Shown: in pieces, positions 8,801 to 18,437 of the stretch
How the letters are laid out: each line of letters begins with the position of its first letter
Position numbering within the stretch: position 1 is the stretch's first letter
IMG/VR virus record: IMGVR_UViG_3300017967_000166
Span: 1 to 26,829 of that record
DNA length: 26,829 bases
Direction: 5' to 3' (one strand)
Origin: a virus
Notes under the pieces: model-generated
Database searches by the model: none
What the model was told of the DNA's origin: nothing
The model's input: the letters and a program-made list of their open reading frames with translations, nothing else
Program-made: the position numbers and the translations under genes

Positions 8801-11800
8801 CTATCAAATGGTTTCCATTGCTGTGATAGTGCTTTTAATTCAGTAGTAATTTCTTCACGGCTAACCAATCCACGTTCACGGATTTCAGTTTCAAATTTAC
8901 GCTTAAAGATTTCTGCTGCTTCTTCAGACAGTTTACCTTCTGCTTCAGTTGATGGTTTCTTGCCGTTAATTCGATCAACCAGTGCTTTGATGTGCGGGTC
9001 AATCATGCCTCGCATAGCACTACGCGTAATCATCTTCTTGAGTTTTCCGTCTAACTTAGCAAACGCTTCATAAAACTCAGGGTCAATCTTATTTCTAATA
9101 TCTGGGTCACGGAAGATGTCGAGGATTTTTTGAGGAGTAATTTTAAGGTCTTCCGTGATTTCTTTATCTACCTTCTTCTCAAACTTAGCGGCCTCAATCT
9201 CTGCCTCACGTTTCATGGCTTCGATTTCTTTACGCTCTAACGGTTTTGCACCGTCTGCTTTACCGTCAATCCATTTGTTCAAGTAACCTTTCAAGGCTGC
9301 CATTGAGCCAAGAATGTTACCTTTCTTCATGGTTTCTTGAGGTAGGTAGTCAATTAGGTGTCCAATCTCATGCGCTAGTGTCATGGTGAAATCTTTAGGA
9401 TTTTCAGCCAACGCACGATTGACAATAACTTTTAGTTCTTCCTTTGGTATCGGCATTTGTTTGCCTTTCTTACCAAACTGGAAGTAACCACGCAGAGTAG
9501 GGCCAAGTTTTTCTACTGCAGGTGTTTTGTTAATTAGGATTTCCACCAATTCAACAAGATCAAATGTATCTAGCCCTTTAGCGTTGTTGTAAAATTTTTT
9601 GTATGGTGAATTCAGTAATGGCATGTTTGGCGGTACTTCTGCACCACCACCTGTAGATGGTTCGTTAGGTACGCCCCATTCTTCACCGCCTTTACTGCTA
9701 TAAACACGTTCTTCTGCTGCTCCACCTTTAACGTCTGATTCAGCAAATACTTTGTCTTTAGCACCTACATGTGTGTTGTAGTAGTTAGTTGCTTGTTGTT
9801 CTGGCTGACCTTTAAGTTTTTCAGTCTTAAATGCAGCAACAACACGCCTTGTCTTTTGGTCAAGCACCATCAACACATCACCACTTAATAGGATTTGTGT
9901 TTTCTCTGGTGTTTTAAAATCTGTTACGCCTTTGTAATCTACGCTTTTAATGTATTTAGTTTGCTGTATTGCTTCATAAATAGCCTTTGGAATAGCAAAC
10001 ATTCCACCTTGGTTGTCACGCAGAATGTATGAATCTGCCTTAACACCTGATGGGCCATCTTTAGTGACTTCATAAACTACATCTACACGGCTGCCAGTTT
10101 CTTTTGCTTTTGGTGCATGCTGCGATACCCATTCACCAATAACCACATCAGGGCTACCATCACGGCTTTCTCTTAGTGGCGCACGGGCTTTGTACCCAGA
10201 ATCAAATGTTTTACCAAATGCTGTTGTATCAATAACGTATTTGGTATTGCCTTCTACTCTACCAAATGCTGTAAAACCACCGCTGCCTTCACCAACGTAT
10301 GTTTCCATAGTGGAATCAAGCACCTTGATTTCTTCAGGTGATTCTTTCCATTTGATTGATAATTGCTTTTTAGGTACTTGCAGTTCAACAATGTCAGTGT
10401 TGTATTCACCGTTTTGTTGACGTTCTTTGAAGTTAGTTTCAACTCTTTCAGTAATTTCAATCTTACCGTCTTTGCCTACAGTAACTTGCTCAGTACCCGC
10501 TTTAGGTGCTGTTTGAATATCAATTTCTTTAACATGTACAACTTCACCATTTTCTAACTCAACTTTAAGAATAATCTCACCGTTGATTTCTTCACGGGCT
10601 TTGACAATACCTTCTCTTGAACCAGAGCCTTCTACAGCAACTTTAGCCTCTAATTCTACTTTAGGTGCTTCAATCAATTTGATATTGGCTTCTTCTTCAA
10701 GACCCTTAATAAAGGCTTCGTTAAGTTCGCCTAATGCACGGGGTTCTTGTACATCGGGGTCTAATAAGTCTGCTTTTACATCATCACGCTTTTCTGCAAG
10801 CGTTTGCATATCACGCGGATGAATGCCGTATGTTTTGTAGATATGGTACAGTTTGTTGATACCGCTACCTGCGTAGTGGATACCAAAGATCAATACTGCA
10901 GCATGTGCAAAATCTTTACGCGTTGGTACTTGACCTTCTAACACTGAAGAAAGTGTCACCATTGTGGCAACTTCACCTGCTATCTGTGTCTTACGTCCGC
11001 CGCCTAATCCTTTAATGTATTTACCTGTACCGTATGTTGCAGCACCTACAGTTGTGTATTTACCAAATGTTTTTAGTGTCTGCACACGCATGATTTCATC
11101 AAGCAATTCATCAAAATCGTTGACTTCACCATTCATCATGGCACGCATGTAAACATCACGGATAGTTTCTGGTAGACCAAACGCTGTTCCCATTGCTATA
11201 AAGGGAGTCGCGGGGGCTGCAGCACCACCAGTGGCGGCTGTTGTTCCCGCACCAATACCTAATCCACCAACAAAACCTAGGCCCATAACAGGTAGGTCAT
11301 TTACTAGCGTAACGGCACTTTGCACTATTTCTTGTGGGAAATTCTGTGCTTGGTGCATAAAGATTTGTTCATAGGCTTGTTGTGGGTCTATATCGTCTAC
11401 TGTTACTGCAGTGTGGTATGCCTCAATAAGACCTAGTGTAGATAGTTGGTAACCTGCGCCAAATACGTTTCGATCACCCGCACCACCAGTGTATTTAATA
11501 AACTTCTTACCTACGCTTGAATCCTTGATGTATTTGGTAATCCACCAATCATCATCTTCTGGTCTTAGGTTTGATGAAGACCATGTAGCAAGTTCTGGTA
11601 AAGAATACTCATAATTCAAAGTATTCCACGAACCCATAAATGAATTTACACGTTCTTTGAATATAGTTTCATCACGCCCCTTTTGAGGCACAAAATTTGC
11701 ACCTGTTATTTCTTTGTACTCAGCCTCTAAAGCCTCATTTTCTTTCTTTAAGCCTTTTAACAATTCTTCTTGATAAGCAAGTGATTCTTTTGCTTTTTCT

Positions 11801-13047
11801 ACATCGCCTATATTGTTGTCAATTTGATCTAACAAAGACTTGGCAATTGCTGTTTGATTATCAGAACGTTTTAGGAAATCTTCGTTTTTTGCTTCCCATG
11901 CAGCCAATTTTTTTTGATCTACAACAAATTCTGTTTTAGGCGCAGGGTTATAGTAATCTGTGTACAGCGCAGTCAGTGCATCTTTATCACCCCTAGCACC
12001 TTTCAAGATATATGCCTGTGCTTCAGGGTTCATTGATATTTTAATCAACGCCAATGCACGTTGGGCATCTAGTGATAGTTTTGTAGGGTCTTTATGCGTA
12101 TAAGCCAGTTCCATCCATTTTGGCATCTTCCAATCTGGATTACTTGCTTTTGCCACATTACCGTAATAATTAAGCAAACTAGGCATTTCTTCATTAGACA
12201 GTTGGAATACACCGCCTTTTGTGCCTGCTTCGTTATAGATATTACGGTTGCCTGATTCAATACTGGCAATAAATGATACAAATTCGTTCAGTGTGCCTAC
12301 ATCATCATCTTCTAGGCTTTGTGCGTTTTTGATGGAATTAAGCACTAGCATACTGCTAGGCCCAGTAGTTACCGTAGTATTTAGAATAGGTATCTTTGCA
12401 TCTTCTGTTGGTCTGTAGATGACACCCATCTGTTGACCATCACGCACAGGTTTTTTACGATTTCTGTTATAAATTTTTCTTTCGCTATCGGATAATTGGT
12501 CATAGTAAATCAGACCTTTTTCCTTCATTTCGGCTTCAGTTTTTTCTTTTGCTGCTTGTTGTTCAGCAATCGTTTGAAATAACTGCGTGTTGTAATCTGG
12601 TGTAGGTACGTTCTGAAACGGCACTAAACTAGATTTGTTGTTTATGATTTGATCTGTTGATGTAATGGCTTTATTTGCACTAAAGTTAACACTGTCACCT
12701 TCTTTGATTGGCTTGTTTTCATCCGTAATAGATGAATTGTTAACTTTATTACTTGCATTTGCACTACTTGGGTTCTTTTCAGCCTGCTTTTCTGCCCAAG
12801 TCTTACTTACATCTTGACCTGCGTTAAGTGATTCGCCTTCAGTATTTACTGATTGATGCAGCGGATGAACGTCACCATCAGTCAATGGCGCAACAGTAGT
12901 ACGTTCAATACCGTAGAATTTATCAATTTGATTGTCAGAAAACCCTGCTTGTTTTAGTAGGGGTCTTTGCTCATCAATATGACCTAGGATAGATTCATCA
13001 TCAAAGCCTGCTGCTTTAAGTTGTGATGCTGTAATCCCTATTGCCAT
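5872..13047 (-). CDS. Giant internal virion protein (gp16-like, polyvalent): SLT-like plus HExxH metallopeptidase
   Basis: A 2391-residue protein in the T7 gp16 position but much longer (gp16 is about 1318). Residues 1-45 hold two short repeats (LKAAGFDDESILGHI, LKQAGFSDNQIDKFYGI). Residues about 255-370 resemble a soluble lytic transglycosylase or lysozyme fold, with E264 in IESGNRN and GGVFQLS following. A coiled coil lies at about 399-442 and Gly/Ala-rich hydrophobic segments at about 572-620. A zinc peptidase-like motif HEIGH is at 1226-1230 and a possible third ligand E1431 lies in NPRELMADF. The last third is mostly helical, and the region near 2115-2232 resembles a large-polyvalent-protein domain (LPD38-like). 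It is expected to be ejected into the host with DNA, cutting peptidoglycan and spanning the envelope. The ATG overlaps the upstream stop as TAATG. Enzyme activity is inferred from motifs. Confidence 0.85.
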   Translation of the reverse strand: MAIGITASQLKAAGFDDESILGHIDEQRPLLKQAGFSDNQIDKFYGIERTTVAPLTDGDVHPLHQSVNTEGESLNAGQDVSKTWAEKQAEKNPSSANASNKVNNSSITDENKPIKEGDSVNFSANKAITSTDQIINNKSSLVPFQNVPTPDYNTQLFQTIAEQQAAKEKTEAEMKEKGLIYYDQLSDSERKIYNRNRKKPVRDGQQMGVIYRPTEDAKIPILNTTVTTGPSSMLVLNSIKNAQSLEDDDVGTLNEFVSFIASIESGNRNIYNEAGTKGGVFQLSNEEMPSLLNYYGNVAKASNPDWKMPKWMELAYTHKDPTKLSLDAQRALALIKISMNPEAQAYILKGARGDKDALTALYTDYYNPAPKTEFVVDQKKLAAWEAKNEDFLKRSDNQTAIAKSLLDQIDNNIGDVEKAKESLAYQEELLKGLKKENEALEAEYKEITGANFVPQKGRDETIFKERVNSFMGSWNTLNYEYSLPELATWSSSNLRPEDDDWWITKYIKDSSVGKKFIKYTGGAGDRNVFGAGYQLSTLGLIEAYHTAVTVDDIDPQQAYEQIFMHQAQNFPQEIVQSAVTLVNDLPVMGLGFVGGLGIGAGTTAATGGAAAPATPFIAMGTAFGLPETIRDVYMRAMMNGEVNDFDELLDEIMRVQTLKTFGKYTTVGAATYGTGKYIKGLGGGRKTQIAGEVATMVTLSSVLEGQVPTRKDFAHAAVLIFGIHYAGSGINKLYHIYKTYGIHPRDMQTLAEKRDDVKADLLDPDVQEPRALGELNEAFIKGLEEEANIKLIEAPKVELEAKVAVEGSGSREGIVKAREEINGEIILKVELENGEVVHVKEIDIQTAPKAGTEQVTVGKDGKIEITERVETNFKERQQNGEYNTDIVELQVPKKQLSIKWKESPEEIKVLDSTMETYVGEGSGGFTAFGRVEGNTKYVIDTTAFGKTFDSGYKARAPLRESRDGSPDVVIGEWVSQHAPKAKETGSRVDVVYEVTKDGPSGVKADSYILRDNQGGMFAIPKAIYEAIQQTKYIKSVDYKGVTDFKTPEKTQILLSGDVLMVLDQKTRRVVAAFKTEKLKGQPEQQATNYYNTHVGAKDKVFAESDVKGGAAEERVYSSKGGEEWGVPNEPSTGGGAEVPPNMPLLNSPYKKFYNNAKGLDTFDLVELVEILINKTPAVEKLGPTLRGYFQFGKKGKQMPIPKEELKVIVNRALAENPKDFTMTLAHEIGHLIDYLPQETMKKGNILGSMAALKGYLNKWIDGKADGAKPLERKEIEAMKREAEIEAAKFEKKVDKEITEDLKITPQKILDIFRDPDIRNKIDPEFYEAFAKLDGKLKKMITRSAMRGMIDPHIKALVDRINGKKPSTEAEGKLSEEAAEIFKRKFETEIRERGLVSREEITTELKALSQQWKPFDRAADPKYTAYRDNPRELMADFMMAFLLRPQWTMVNAPKSWQLFNYHMYKRPEVKAQYEKLQNQINAGSDARYSAMVTRIANKFVDSKTQIFKGMEEAWKPNSRDAIEIDLLDTMAWFYRRFGGQNGMWGKNKTGQSRWMDKETLNLNARMENYRYRHAGMQRYAETMDAEVVRPIEAAGYNSSMLSAMLLLRNLAVSQQRMGKANPMGLWSQLKAIGKEGEAIMNEFVGERTPLEAYQWFAKEHPLLDQAATKFYEIRKRYLHPLIKESGAFDKETLNKILNNEEYITFNVLKYALDRLNRSGGQNISSASFSKKAEGTLSDIVDPLLATLQKDLLIMGELKRNRMIHDAIQWMGKNKDWIESFDAEKMAKEVGGQWKDKVVQKAKYVDKGRVEPAPVGMKTVAYMRNGKYVYYHINKFAAVAFERNPHVAMQWMKYVQSSNNFFRTIYTEYNPKFWQKNTFRDIGRAVRNLPKARYFDIAGGFKNSYVKYFFMNLKPTWKSIFGDRKGTELTRWMEEQGFLIAQVEGYRGKAGEAHIQKLLDNKTITPDQYVTEKMMQRLTPKEYESLYDRTMGRFFQHISDFAKFLERAPKVAGAAYLRDMIARGEISMSTQEMMLKIQADVGSPAFLRTARYHQLTNNMLIFSNAMKEGIRADYVRLREDPLSVTGKFVAYNVAPKVLQKMMKYGVFGSGLYWFYKGVSEYDEQNYIVIPIAYTKEGRPVYWRIPQDESARVMNGFIGLFMDATFGEGEIGPSNFLKALESDVLPSMNPIFPFLKDTITFATGGNPLDNFRGEYALNEDVWNAQNSETTKEALKYMWNTYGGGSIYRLRSDDPTEIVSELEEILRIPLAGEMANVFLKVGEHPVKMDIYKDLKLLDREKSRENLIFRGAIKKILDASDEKLTTEEITVIAKRKNYIKNNTLLRKQIGKVSGGTDLLQLLLSETDRKKQALIIKNIQNFVQENPKDFPLLFSGE

Positions 13048-14915
13048 TATTCATTCCCTGTAGGTAAAACGATCATATTTTGAGTGCTAGTACCGCCTAC
13101 TACATCACTTTGCATAAATGATGGCAAGCCTGTCTTAGATTGTGCTTGTTTTTTATTCCAAGCCTGTAATCTCAAAAGATAATCATTGATGCTTTCATTA
13201 TCACCTCTAGGGGGTACTTGATTCTGTGTATTGGTTGTTTGTACCGATGTTTGGTAATTTGCCCAACCCACAGGGTCAATTCTGTAATCGCCAAACTTTT
13301 TAGTGTCTTCATCTGCACTGATAAAGGCTTTTGCTTTGGCTTCATAGTTTCTGATCTTGTCAGTCTTAACTTGATCTTTGTACACCTGAACAATGTCATT
13401 GATGATGTAATGAGGGCTTTTAGTGTTCAGCAACATATCTGACATAGATATGCCTTTTTTCTCACCTTCAGCAATCAATCGTGTCAAATTATTGACAGCA
13501 GTGTATGCAGTAGCATCTACGCCACTACCAAAGATTGATGCAAGTACACTGTCTACGTTTTGAGCGTCAAGATTTTGACCTTGTATTGCATCCATTAAAT
13601 TAGGGTCTGCGCCTGCTTCTTTTAGCACTACTTTTATAGCATTTTTGTACATTGATACTTTGTGTGCATTAGCATCTTTTTGTTGCTTCTCAATTGTTCC
13701 AACAAGCGTATCGCCCCTTGTAGGCTTTATCTTACCTTCAGCAACTAATTTCAAAACAACTGATTTTTCTTCTTCAGTATCAATAGCACCACTTAACACC
13801 ATTGCAGTTACAATAGCGTCTGTTTGCTGACCTTCTGCAGTATCCCAATATTTAGTTTTGTCTTTAAGTGCTTTAATAGCCGCTAGATAATCTGCGTTAA
13901 GTTTTTTCTTCTGGTCACCTGATAGATTTGATTTGTTTACATCTTCCATAAATGTAGCATCAGGTACGCCAGTGTAGACCTTACCTAACCTAGCATTAAA
14001 ACTGTCTGATGTATTTCTGTCATTTACAGCAATTTGGTTAGTATCAAACGTATCTTGTTCAGCAGACTTTTGCTGTGCATTTTTAATAAAATCAGCACGC
14101 GCAGGGTCATCTACAGTAAGTTCATTGCCCTGTACGTCATACATTTTGACAGTTGGGTCTGCAGCACGTTCTGCTACTTTTGACCAATCTGTTGCTGTTA
14201 CGCCTTGTGGGTTTTTGTAAATAGGTGTTTTACCATTTTCACCAGACTGCAATAACATCATCTGATTGTTACTTTTGGCTAATAGTTCATCATAGCCAGT
14301 AGCCAATGTTCCTTGGTCAAATGTTGCAAGACCAGAATATTTAGCAAATGTGCCGTTTTCCCATTCCTGCCAGTTACCTGTTACTTGTGCTACAGATGTC
14401 GATGTTTCAATAGATTTCGTTGTAGCGTCATAATTAGTATTGTAAGCCGTTACAGACTGAGCATTACGCGCTTTAGATATATTTCCTTGTACAGCAACTT
14501 TACCCTGCATGTATGCTTTGTTATGGAACGGTTCGTATTGTTCCCAAGCATATTGGTCAAAATTACCTTTTTTATCAGTAAACCTATCTTTTTTGACTTT
14601 AGCAGTATGTTTGTTCCACATACCATCATAGTCAGGTTGAAAATTGTTGTAGTCTTTACGTTGCTCTAAACCAAAATTAAAGTCATTAGCCGCCATAAGA
14701 CTATCGCCTTCAGCCAATGTTTTAAGATTAGTAATCTCTTGGTCACGCAGTTTCAGTTCAATTTCTTGTTTAGCAGCCGCAAATTGCGTAATAGAATCCA
14801 ACATGGTTTTACCCAAGTTAGCCATGCCTTGTGCGCTGCCAACACCTGTAGTTAGCGATCTACCGCTTTGAATTGGTGCTGAACCTAAGTTACTTGTATA
14901 ACGAGGTATTTTCAT
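13047..14915 (-). CDS. Internal virion protein (gp15-like)
   Basis: A 622-residue, mostly hydrophilic protein. The N-terminus (MKIPRYTSNLGSAPIQSGRS, then a Gly/Ser-rich stretch and a helical TMLDSITQFAAAKQEIELKL) is of the kind seen in gp15-like inner core proteins of short-tailed phages. The rest is rich in Gln, Asn, Lys and Asp, with predicted long helices and no membrane segment or enzyme motif. It lies between the gp14-like gene and the giant internal protein, the same order as T7 gp14, gp15 and gp16. The expected role is to form part of the ejected tube that carries DNA across the periplasm. It overlaps both neighbours as TAATG. Assignment rests mainly on order and size (T7 gp15 is about 747 residues). 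Confidence 0.72.
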   Translation of the reverse strand: MKIPRYTSNLGSAPIQSGRSLTTGVGSAQGMANLGKTMLDSITQFAAAKQEIELKLRDQEITNLKTLAEGDSLMAANDFNFGLEQRKDYNNFQPDYDGMWNKHTAKVKKDRFTDKKGNFDQYAWEQYEPFHNKAYMQGKVAVQGNISKARNAQSVTAYNTNYDATTKSIETSTSVAQVTGNWQEWENGTFAKYSGLATFDQGTLATGYDELLAKSNNQMMLLQSGENGKTPIYKNPQGVTATDWSKVAERAADPTVKMYDVQGNELTVDDPARADFIKNAQQKSAEQDTFDTNQIAVNDRNTSDSFNARLGKVYTGVPDATFMEDVNKSNLSGDQKKKLNADYLAAIKALKDKTKYWDTAEGQQTDAIVTAMVLSGAIDTEEEKSVVLKLVAEGKIKPTRGDTLVGTIEKQQKDANAHKVSMYKNAIKVVLKEAGADPNLMDAIQGQNLDAQNVDSVLASIFGSGVDATAYTAVNNLTRLIAEGEKKGISMSDMLLNTKSPHYIINDIVQVYKDQVKTDKIRNYEAKAKAFISADEDTKKFGDYRIDPVGWANYQTSVQTTNTQNQVPPRGDNESINDYLLRLQAWNKKQAQSKTGLPSFMQSDVVGGTSTQNMIVLPTGNE

Positions 14916-15361
14916 TATGTGACCACCCCTTTACTGTTCAGTAACTTTTGATTTTGTTGATATGTTCCTACTGAGGCTGCGGTACTAAACAATGACTGAC
15001 CAATAGCAAAATTAGCATTGGCTATTTCACCTGCTAGTTCTGCATCTTGTGCCTGTGTTTTAGTCCATAGACCTTTTTCCAAATACCACATATCTGTTTC
15101 AAATTCTTCTATGTCTGCCTGTGCTACAAGCAAACTACTGCCCGTAAACATCTGTGCGCCTGATGCACCTGATGTAGCACGCGCCAAACTTAAACGTTTC
15201 TTTTCTTCAGTTAAACGTTTTTGTTTTTCGTAATTGAAGTTAAGTTCATTCTCATATTTACGCCAAGCGTCATTGGCTCTGAGATTCTTCTTCTGTTGTT
15301 GGATACCCATAACGGTGACTGCTGTAGAAGCAACCATTGCAGGTATAACCCACCATGCCAT
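14915..15361 (-). CDS. Internal virion protein (gp14-like)
   Basis: A 148-residue protein with an N-terminal hydrophobic segment (WWVIPAMVASTAVTVMGI, residues about 3-20), then a charged helix with NLRANDAWRKYENELNF, a Gly/Ser-rich linker (TSGASGAQMFTGSSLL), an acidic helix and a C-terminal tail. In short-tailed phages the first ejected protein in this position is small, with an N-terminal hydrophobic helix, and is thought to form a pore in the outer membrane. Order before gp15- and gp16-like genes supports the call. The sequence itself does not show enzymatic motifs. It shares TAATG with the next gene. Confidence 0.75.
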   Translation of the reverse strand: MAWWVIPAMVASTAVTVMGIQQQKKNLRANDAWRKYENELNFNYEKQKRLTEEKKRLSLARATSGASGAQMFTGSSLLVAQADIEEFETDMWYLEKGLWTKTQAQDAELAGEIANANFAIGQSLFSTAASVGTYQQNQKLLNSKGVVT

Positions 15362-15375
15362 ATCAGTATCCTCCT

Positions 15376-17859
15376 TTAATCACTGGTCACCAACGTTCCT
15401 GTTATACCAAGAACAGTCATTGGTAGCGGCTGAGTTTGTTCAACCGTTATCTGACCTTCCCTGTTCCAACCTAAATTAGTTACACGTTTATCACCTGTAA
15501 AGGCAGGTATGTTTTGCCCTACTGGTGTAGACGATGATCTAAAAGGTACTTGGTCACCGTTTATTGTTACACCGACAGTTTCGTACAATCTAACTGCCAC
15601 TTCATTCCATCGTTTAGGTCTGTTTTGTGCAGACCCCGCTGATGCTCCTGCTTCAACACGCATAGTAACCATTTTACTGGTATATCCTAAACCTATCTCA
15701 ACATTTTGATACCCTGAAGTAGATGGTAATGTTACGGTAATTTCACCGTTAGTTACCGTCTGATTTGGATACACTGCATCACCTACTAGCACCTGTACAC
15801 TTTCACCTTCCAAATGGTCTAAGTTTGTTAGTGTTCCAGATGTGCCATTTACTAATCCGTTCAACGTAGAATCCATGTTAAGTAATGGGTCTAAGTATTC
15901 GACATACTGTACTTTTTCACCATTGATAGTACGCTCAACAACAACCCATACTTCAGTTGTATCACCAACTGGAATTGAAGCAACTGATTTTACTTTGGCA
16001 TGGTTTTTAATAATGTGTGTGCCTGACCCTGTACCAATCTGATGTACGGTACGATCTACGGCTTGTTTATAAGTTCTTGCTAATTCAATAGTGTCTGCAT
16101 CTACTGCAATCACATAATACGTTTGACCATTAACAAGACCATTGATGTCATCATTGCCGTTGTTGTCGTAAATAATTGGGTCACCTGTTGTGTACCCATG
16201 TGCTGTTATTGTGAAATAACCATTTTGTAGGCTATCACTGCCGTAATCTGTCAAATCTGTAGCAGTGTCAATTTCGTGACTAATATAACCGCCAAGGATA
16301 TGACGATGCCATGCTACAACGTCTTCTTCACGTTTATAAGTCATTCCTAATAGAACACCATCATCACGCACTGCCCAATAAATACTTTCAGGTTCTTGAG
16401 CGTATGTAACGTCTGTAATCCCTGTACCTGTAATATGTTCCGCTAATAGACACATATCTGGCGCAGCATACGCATCATCTTCAAATTGATACGCAAACTC
16501 ACGAATTTTCTTACGTTCTTTTTGTACGAATAAAACTACGTTACCGATTTGGATAGGTTCTGTAGTCCATCCACCGTATGTAGTCTGTTGCGTAATTGTC
16601 ACATTATCTGGCTTTAGTGGTTCACCAGTAGGTCTACCTACCTTAAATTCACCGCCTGCAGTGCCTACAACAAGGTCACGGGCAGGTGCTAACCAACGAA
16701 TTACGTTAACTTTGTTTGCTGCAATTGTGTAAATAAACGCATCTGCAGCGTCACCCGCGCCTGCATCAAAGTCTGTGTACAGCCCTGATTGGGATGCCCA
16801 GATTGTTTGGGGAAAATATGTTGAGCCTGCGAATACTAAACGCTGCTCATAAAATGATACTGTACGCGGGTAACCTGTGTGTTCTGACCATGCGCCTAAT
16901 GCCCATTCTGTTGTAGCGGCAGCAGAGCCTATATCTTTTTTAATTTCCCATGTAACTTGGGTATTTGACGTATATCCTGTAATTACGCCCCAACCATCTT
17001 TCATCTTTACCAAACGTCCAATATCGTCTGTATGGAAGCCTGTTAGAGTGCCAACATCAGGAAATGCGCCAGAAGCCGTTAAAGTACGTCCTGTGCCTAC
17101 GCCTGTAGCAGATGAAGTAAATGTAAAACTTGAAGTGTTATCGTCTAAAAAAGGGCCGCCTTCAAACGTTTCATCACCAATTGTCCATGATGTATGCCCT
17201 GTACGGGTTAGTTTTTGCGGCGGCAGCGTTTCATGCACGATGTACATGATGTCCGCTGATTGCGTGTACTGAATCTCATAAAGCATGCTTTCAGTAATGC
17301 TAGTAGAGATTTCATATATTTTGTTTCCAACACCACCTGATGTGTATGCCGTATATGCGCTGCTGTCAATATTGTTACCATCAAGGTCTTGCAATGCAAA
17401 AGTATTTGTAGATGCTGATGCTACTTTGTATCGTTTGCCATTGATCTCAGTCATACCAACAACTTCAGTGATAATAACTTCATCACCGTTGCTGTATCCG
17501 TGACTTGCTGATGTAACTACTGCAGGATTAGCCTGTGTAATGGCTGTAATTGTTTTATCGTTTTCAGTAATAATACCGTTGTCTTTGTAGAAACGGATAT
17601 ATTGGTCACCAAACTCTAATATGTAACTTTGCTCAACGTTAAATTCAAATGGAATCAAACGTATTGTTGCTGTGTGATCTTTTACTGGGCCAACGTATTT
17701 AGTGCCATATCTACGCGCTGCACCCCCTTGTGGGAATACAGTCATGTTCTCAAGTGTTTCTAGGCCATTAGCATATTTTTTAAAGTCAATCTGACCTGCT
17801 AACTTGGGGGTTAGTTCACCTGCTGTAAAATTTGATTGAAACGGATGTACCCTAGCCAT
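15376..17859 (-). CDS. Tail nozzle / tail tubular protein B (gp12-like)
   Basis: An 827-residue beta-rich structural protein. The N-terminus (MARVHPFQSNFTAGELTPKL, then FKKYANGLETLENMTVFPQGG and RRYGTKYV) is characteristic of tail tube/nozzle proteins of podoviruses. Two similar beta modules lie at residues about 103-176 (ITQANPAVVTSASHGYSNGDEV) and about 535-600 (YFTITAHGYTTGDPIIY), of a type seen inserted in many phage tail proteins. It should form the hollow nozzle below the adaptor, through which the internal proteins and DNA leave. T7 gp12 is about 794 residues, so the length fits. It follows tube protein A, overlapping as TAATG. Confidence 0.85.
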   Translation of the reverse strand: MARVHPFQSNFTAGELTPKLAGQIDFKKYANGLETLENMTVFPQGGAARRYGTKYVGPVKDHTATIRLIPFEFNVEQSYILEFGDQYIRFYKDNGIITENDKTITAITQANPAVVTSASHGYSNGDEVIITEVVGMTEINGKRYKVASASTNTFALQDLDGNNIDSSAYTAYTSGGVGNKIYEISTSITESMLYEIQYTQSADIMYIVHETLPPQKLTRTGHTSWTIGDETFEGGPFLDDNTSSFTFTSSATGVGTGRTLTASGAFPDVGTLTGFHTDDIGRLVKMKDGWGVITGYTSNTQVTWEIKKDIGSAAATTEWALGAWSEHTGYPRTVSFYEQRLVFAGSTYFPQTIWASQSGLYTDFDAGAGDAADAFIYTIAANKVNVIRWLAPARDLVVGTAGGEFKVGRPTGEPLKPDNVTITQQTTYGGWTTEPIQIGNVVLFVQKERKKIREFAYQFEDDAYAAPDMCLLAEHITGTGITDVTYAQEPESIYWAVRDDGVLLGMTYKREEDVVAWHRHILGGYISHEIDTATDLTDYGSDSLQNGYFTITAHGYTTGDPIIYDNNGNDDINGLVNGQTYYVIAVDADTIELARTYKQAVDRTVHQIGTGSGTHIIKNHAKVKSVASIPVGDTTEVWVVVERTINGEKVQYVEYLDPLLNMDSTLNGLVNGTSGTLTNLDHLEGESVQVLVGDAVYPNQTVTNGEITVTLPSTSGYQNVEIGLGYTSKMVTMRVEAGASAGSAQNRPKRWNEVAVRLYETVGVTINGDQVPFRSSSTPVGQNIPAFTGDKRVTNLGWNREGQITVEQTQPLPMTVLGITGTLVTSD

Positions 17860-18437
17860 TATTTTCTAAAGTCCGTAAATGTTGTTGAAACTAGGTCATC
17901 AATAAATCCTTCTTGACCATCAACACTACGGGCTTCAGATAGTTTGGCTTGATACATTTTTTCCATCTGCGCCTGTAGTTGTGCGCTTCCTGTTATTGCA
18001 TACGCTAAATCTACAGCCAACTTAGATGTAAGGGTTTCTACAAACATTGCATCAAATAGCGTTGGGTCAGTGATTCGCGCTATGTACAAAATCTTTGCTG
18101 TACTTTCATCAGTCAGCAAGACCCTGCCATTAGTTGCATCGTTCTCAATCTTGAATATGTAATCTGGATAACTCATTTCCAACACACGCAAACAATATGG
18201 GTCTGTTGGTAGCGCATACATGTAGTTAAAGCCGTATGCGGGAGTATCAGATAACTGAGGCAAAGACGCTCTAGTTATCGCAAAATTCCAAGGATGTGCG
18301 CGTAGTACAGTGTCACGCGCATCTGGGAAAAAGGCATTACAAAGACGCGCTCTTTCTGTATCGTCAGTAAGACTTGTGATAGGTGCATCACCTAACCGTC
18401 TTAAAGCATTACTACATATTGATACGTCTGTTGCCAT
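17859..18437 (-). CDS. Tail tubular protein A / adaptor (gp11-like)
   Basis: A 192-residue protein that begins with the family pattern SICSNALRRLGDAPITSL, followed by ARLCNAFFPDARDTVLRAHPWNFA and a C-terminal helical region (SKLAVDLAYAITGSAQLQAQM). This pattern is typical of the adaptor ring that binds the portal and receives the nozzle (T7 gp11 is about 196 residues). It acts in the neck of the virion. Its ribosome binding site lies in a small hairpin (18445-18457), and a GC-rich hairpin (18460-18479) separates it from the head genes, which may set a lower expression than that of capsid. It shares TAATG with the gp12-like gene. Confidence 0.88.
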   Translation of the reverse strand: MATDVSICSNALRRLGDAPITSLTDDTERARLCNAFFPDARDTVLRAHPWNFAITRASLPQLSDTPAYGFNYMYALPTDPYCLRVLEMSYPDYIFKIENDATNGRVLLTDESTAKILYIARITDPTLFDAMFVETLTSKLAVDLAYAITGSAQLQAQMEKMYQAKLSEARSVDGQEGFIDDLVSTTFTDFRK

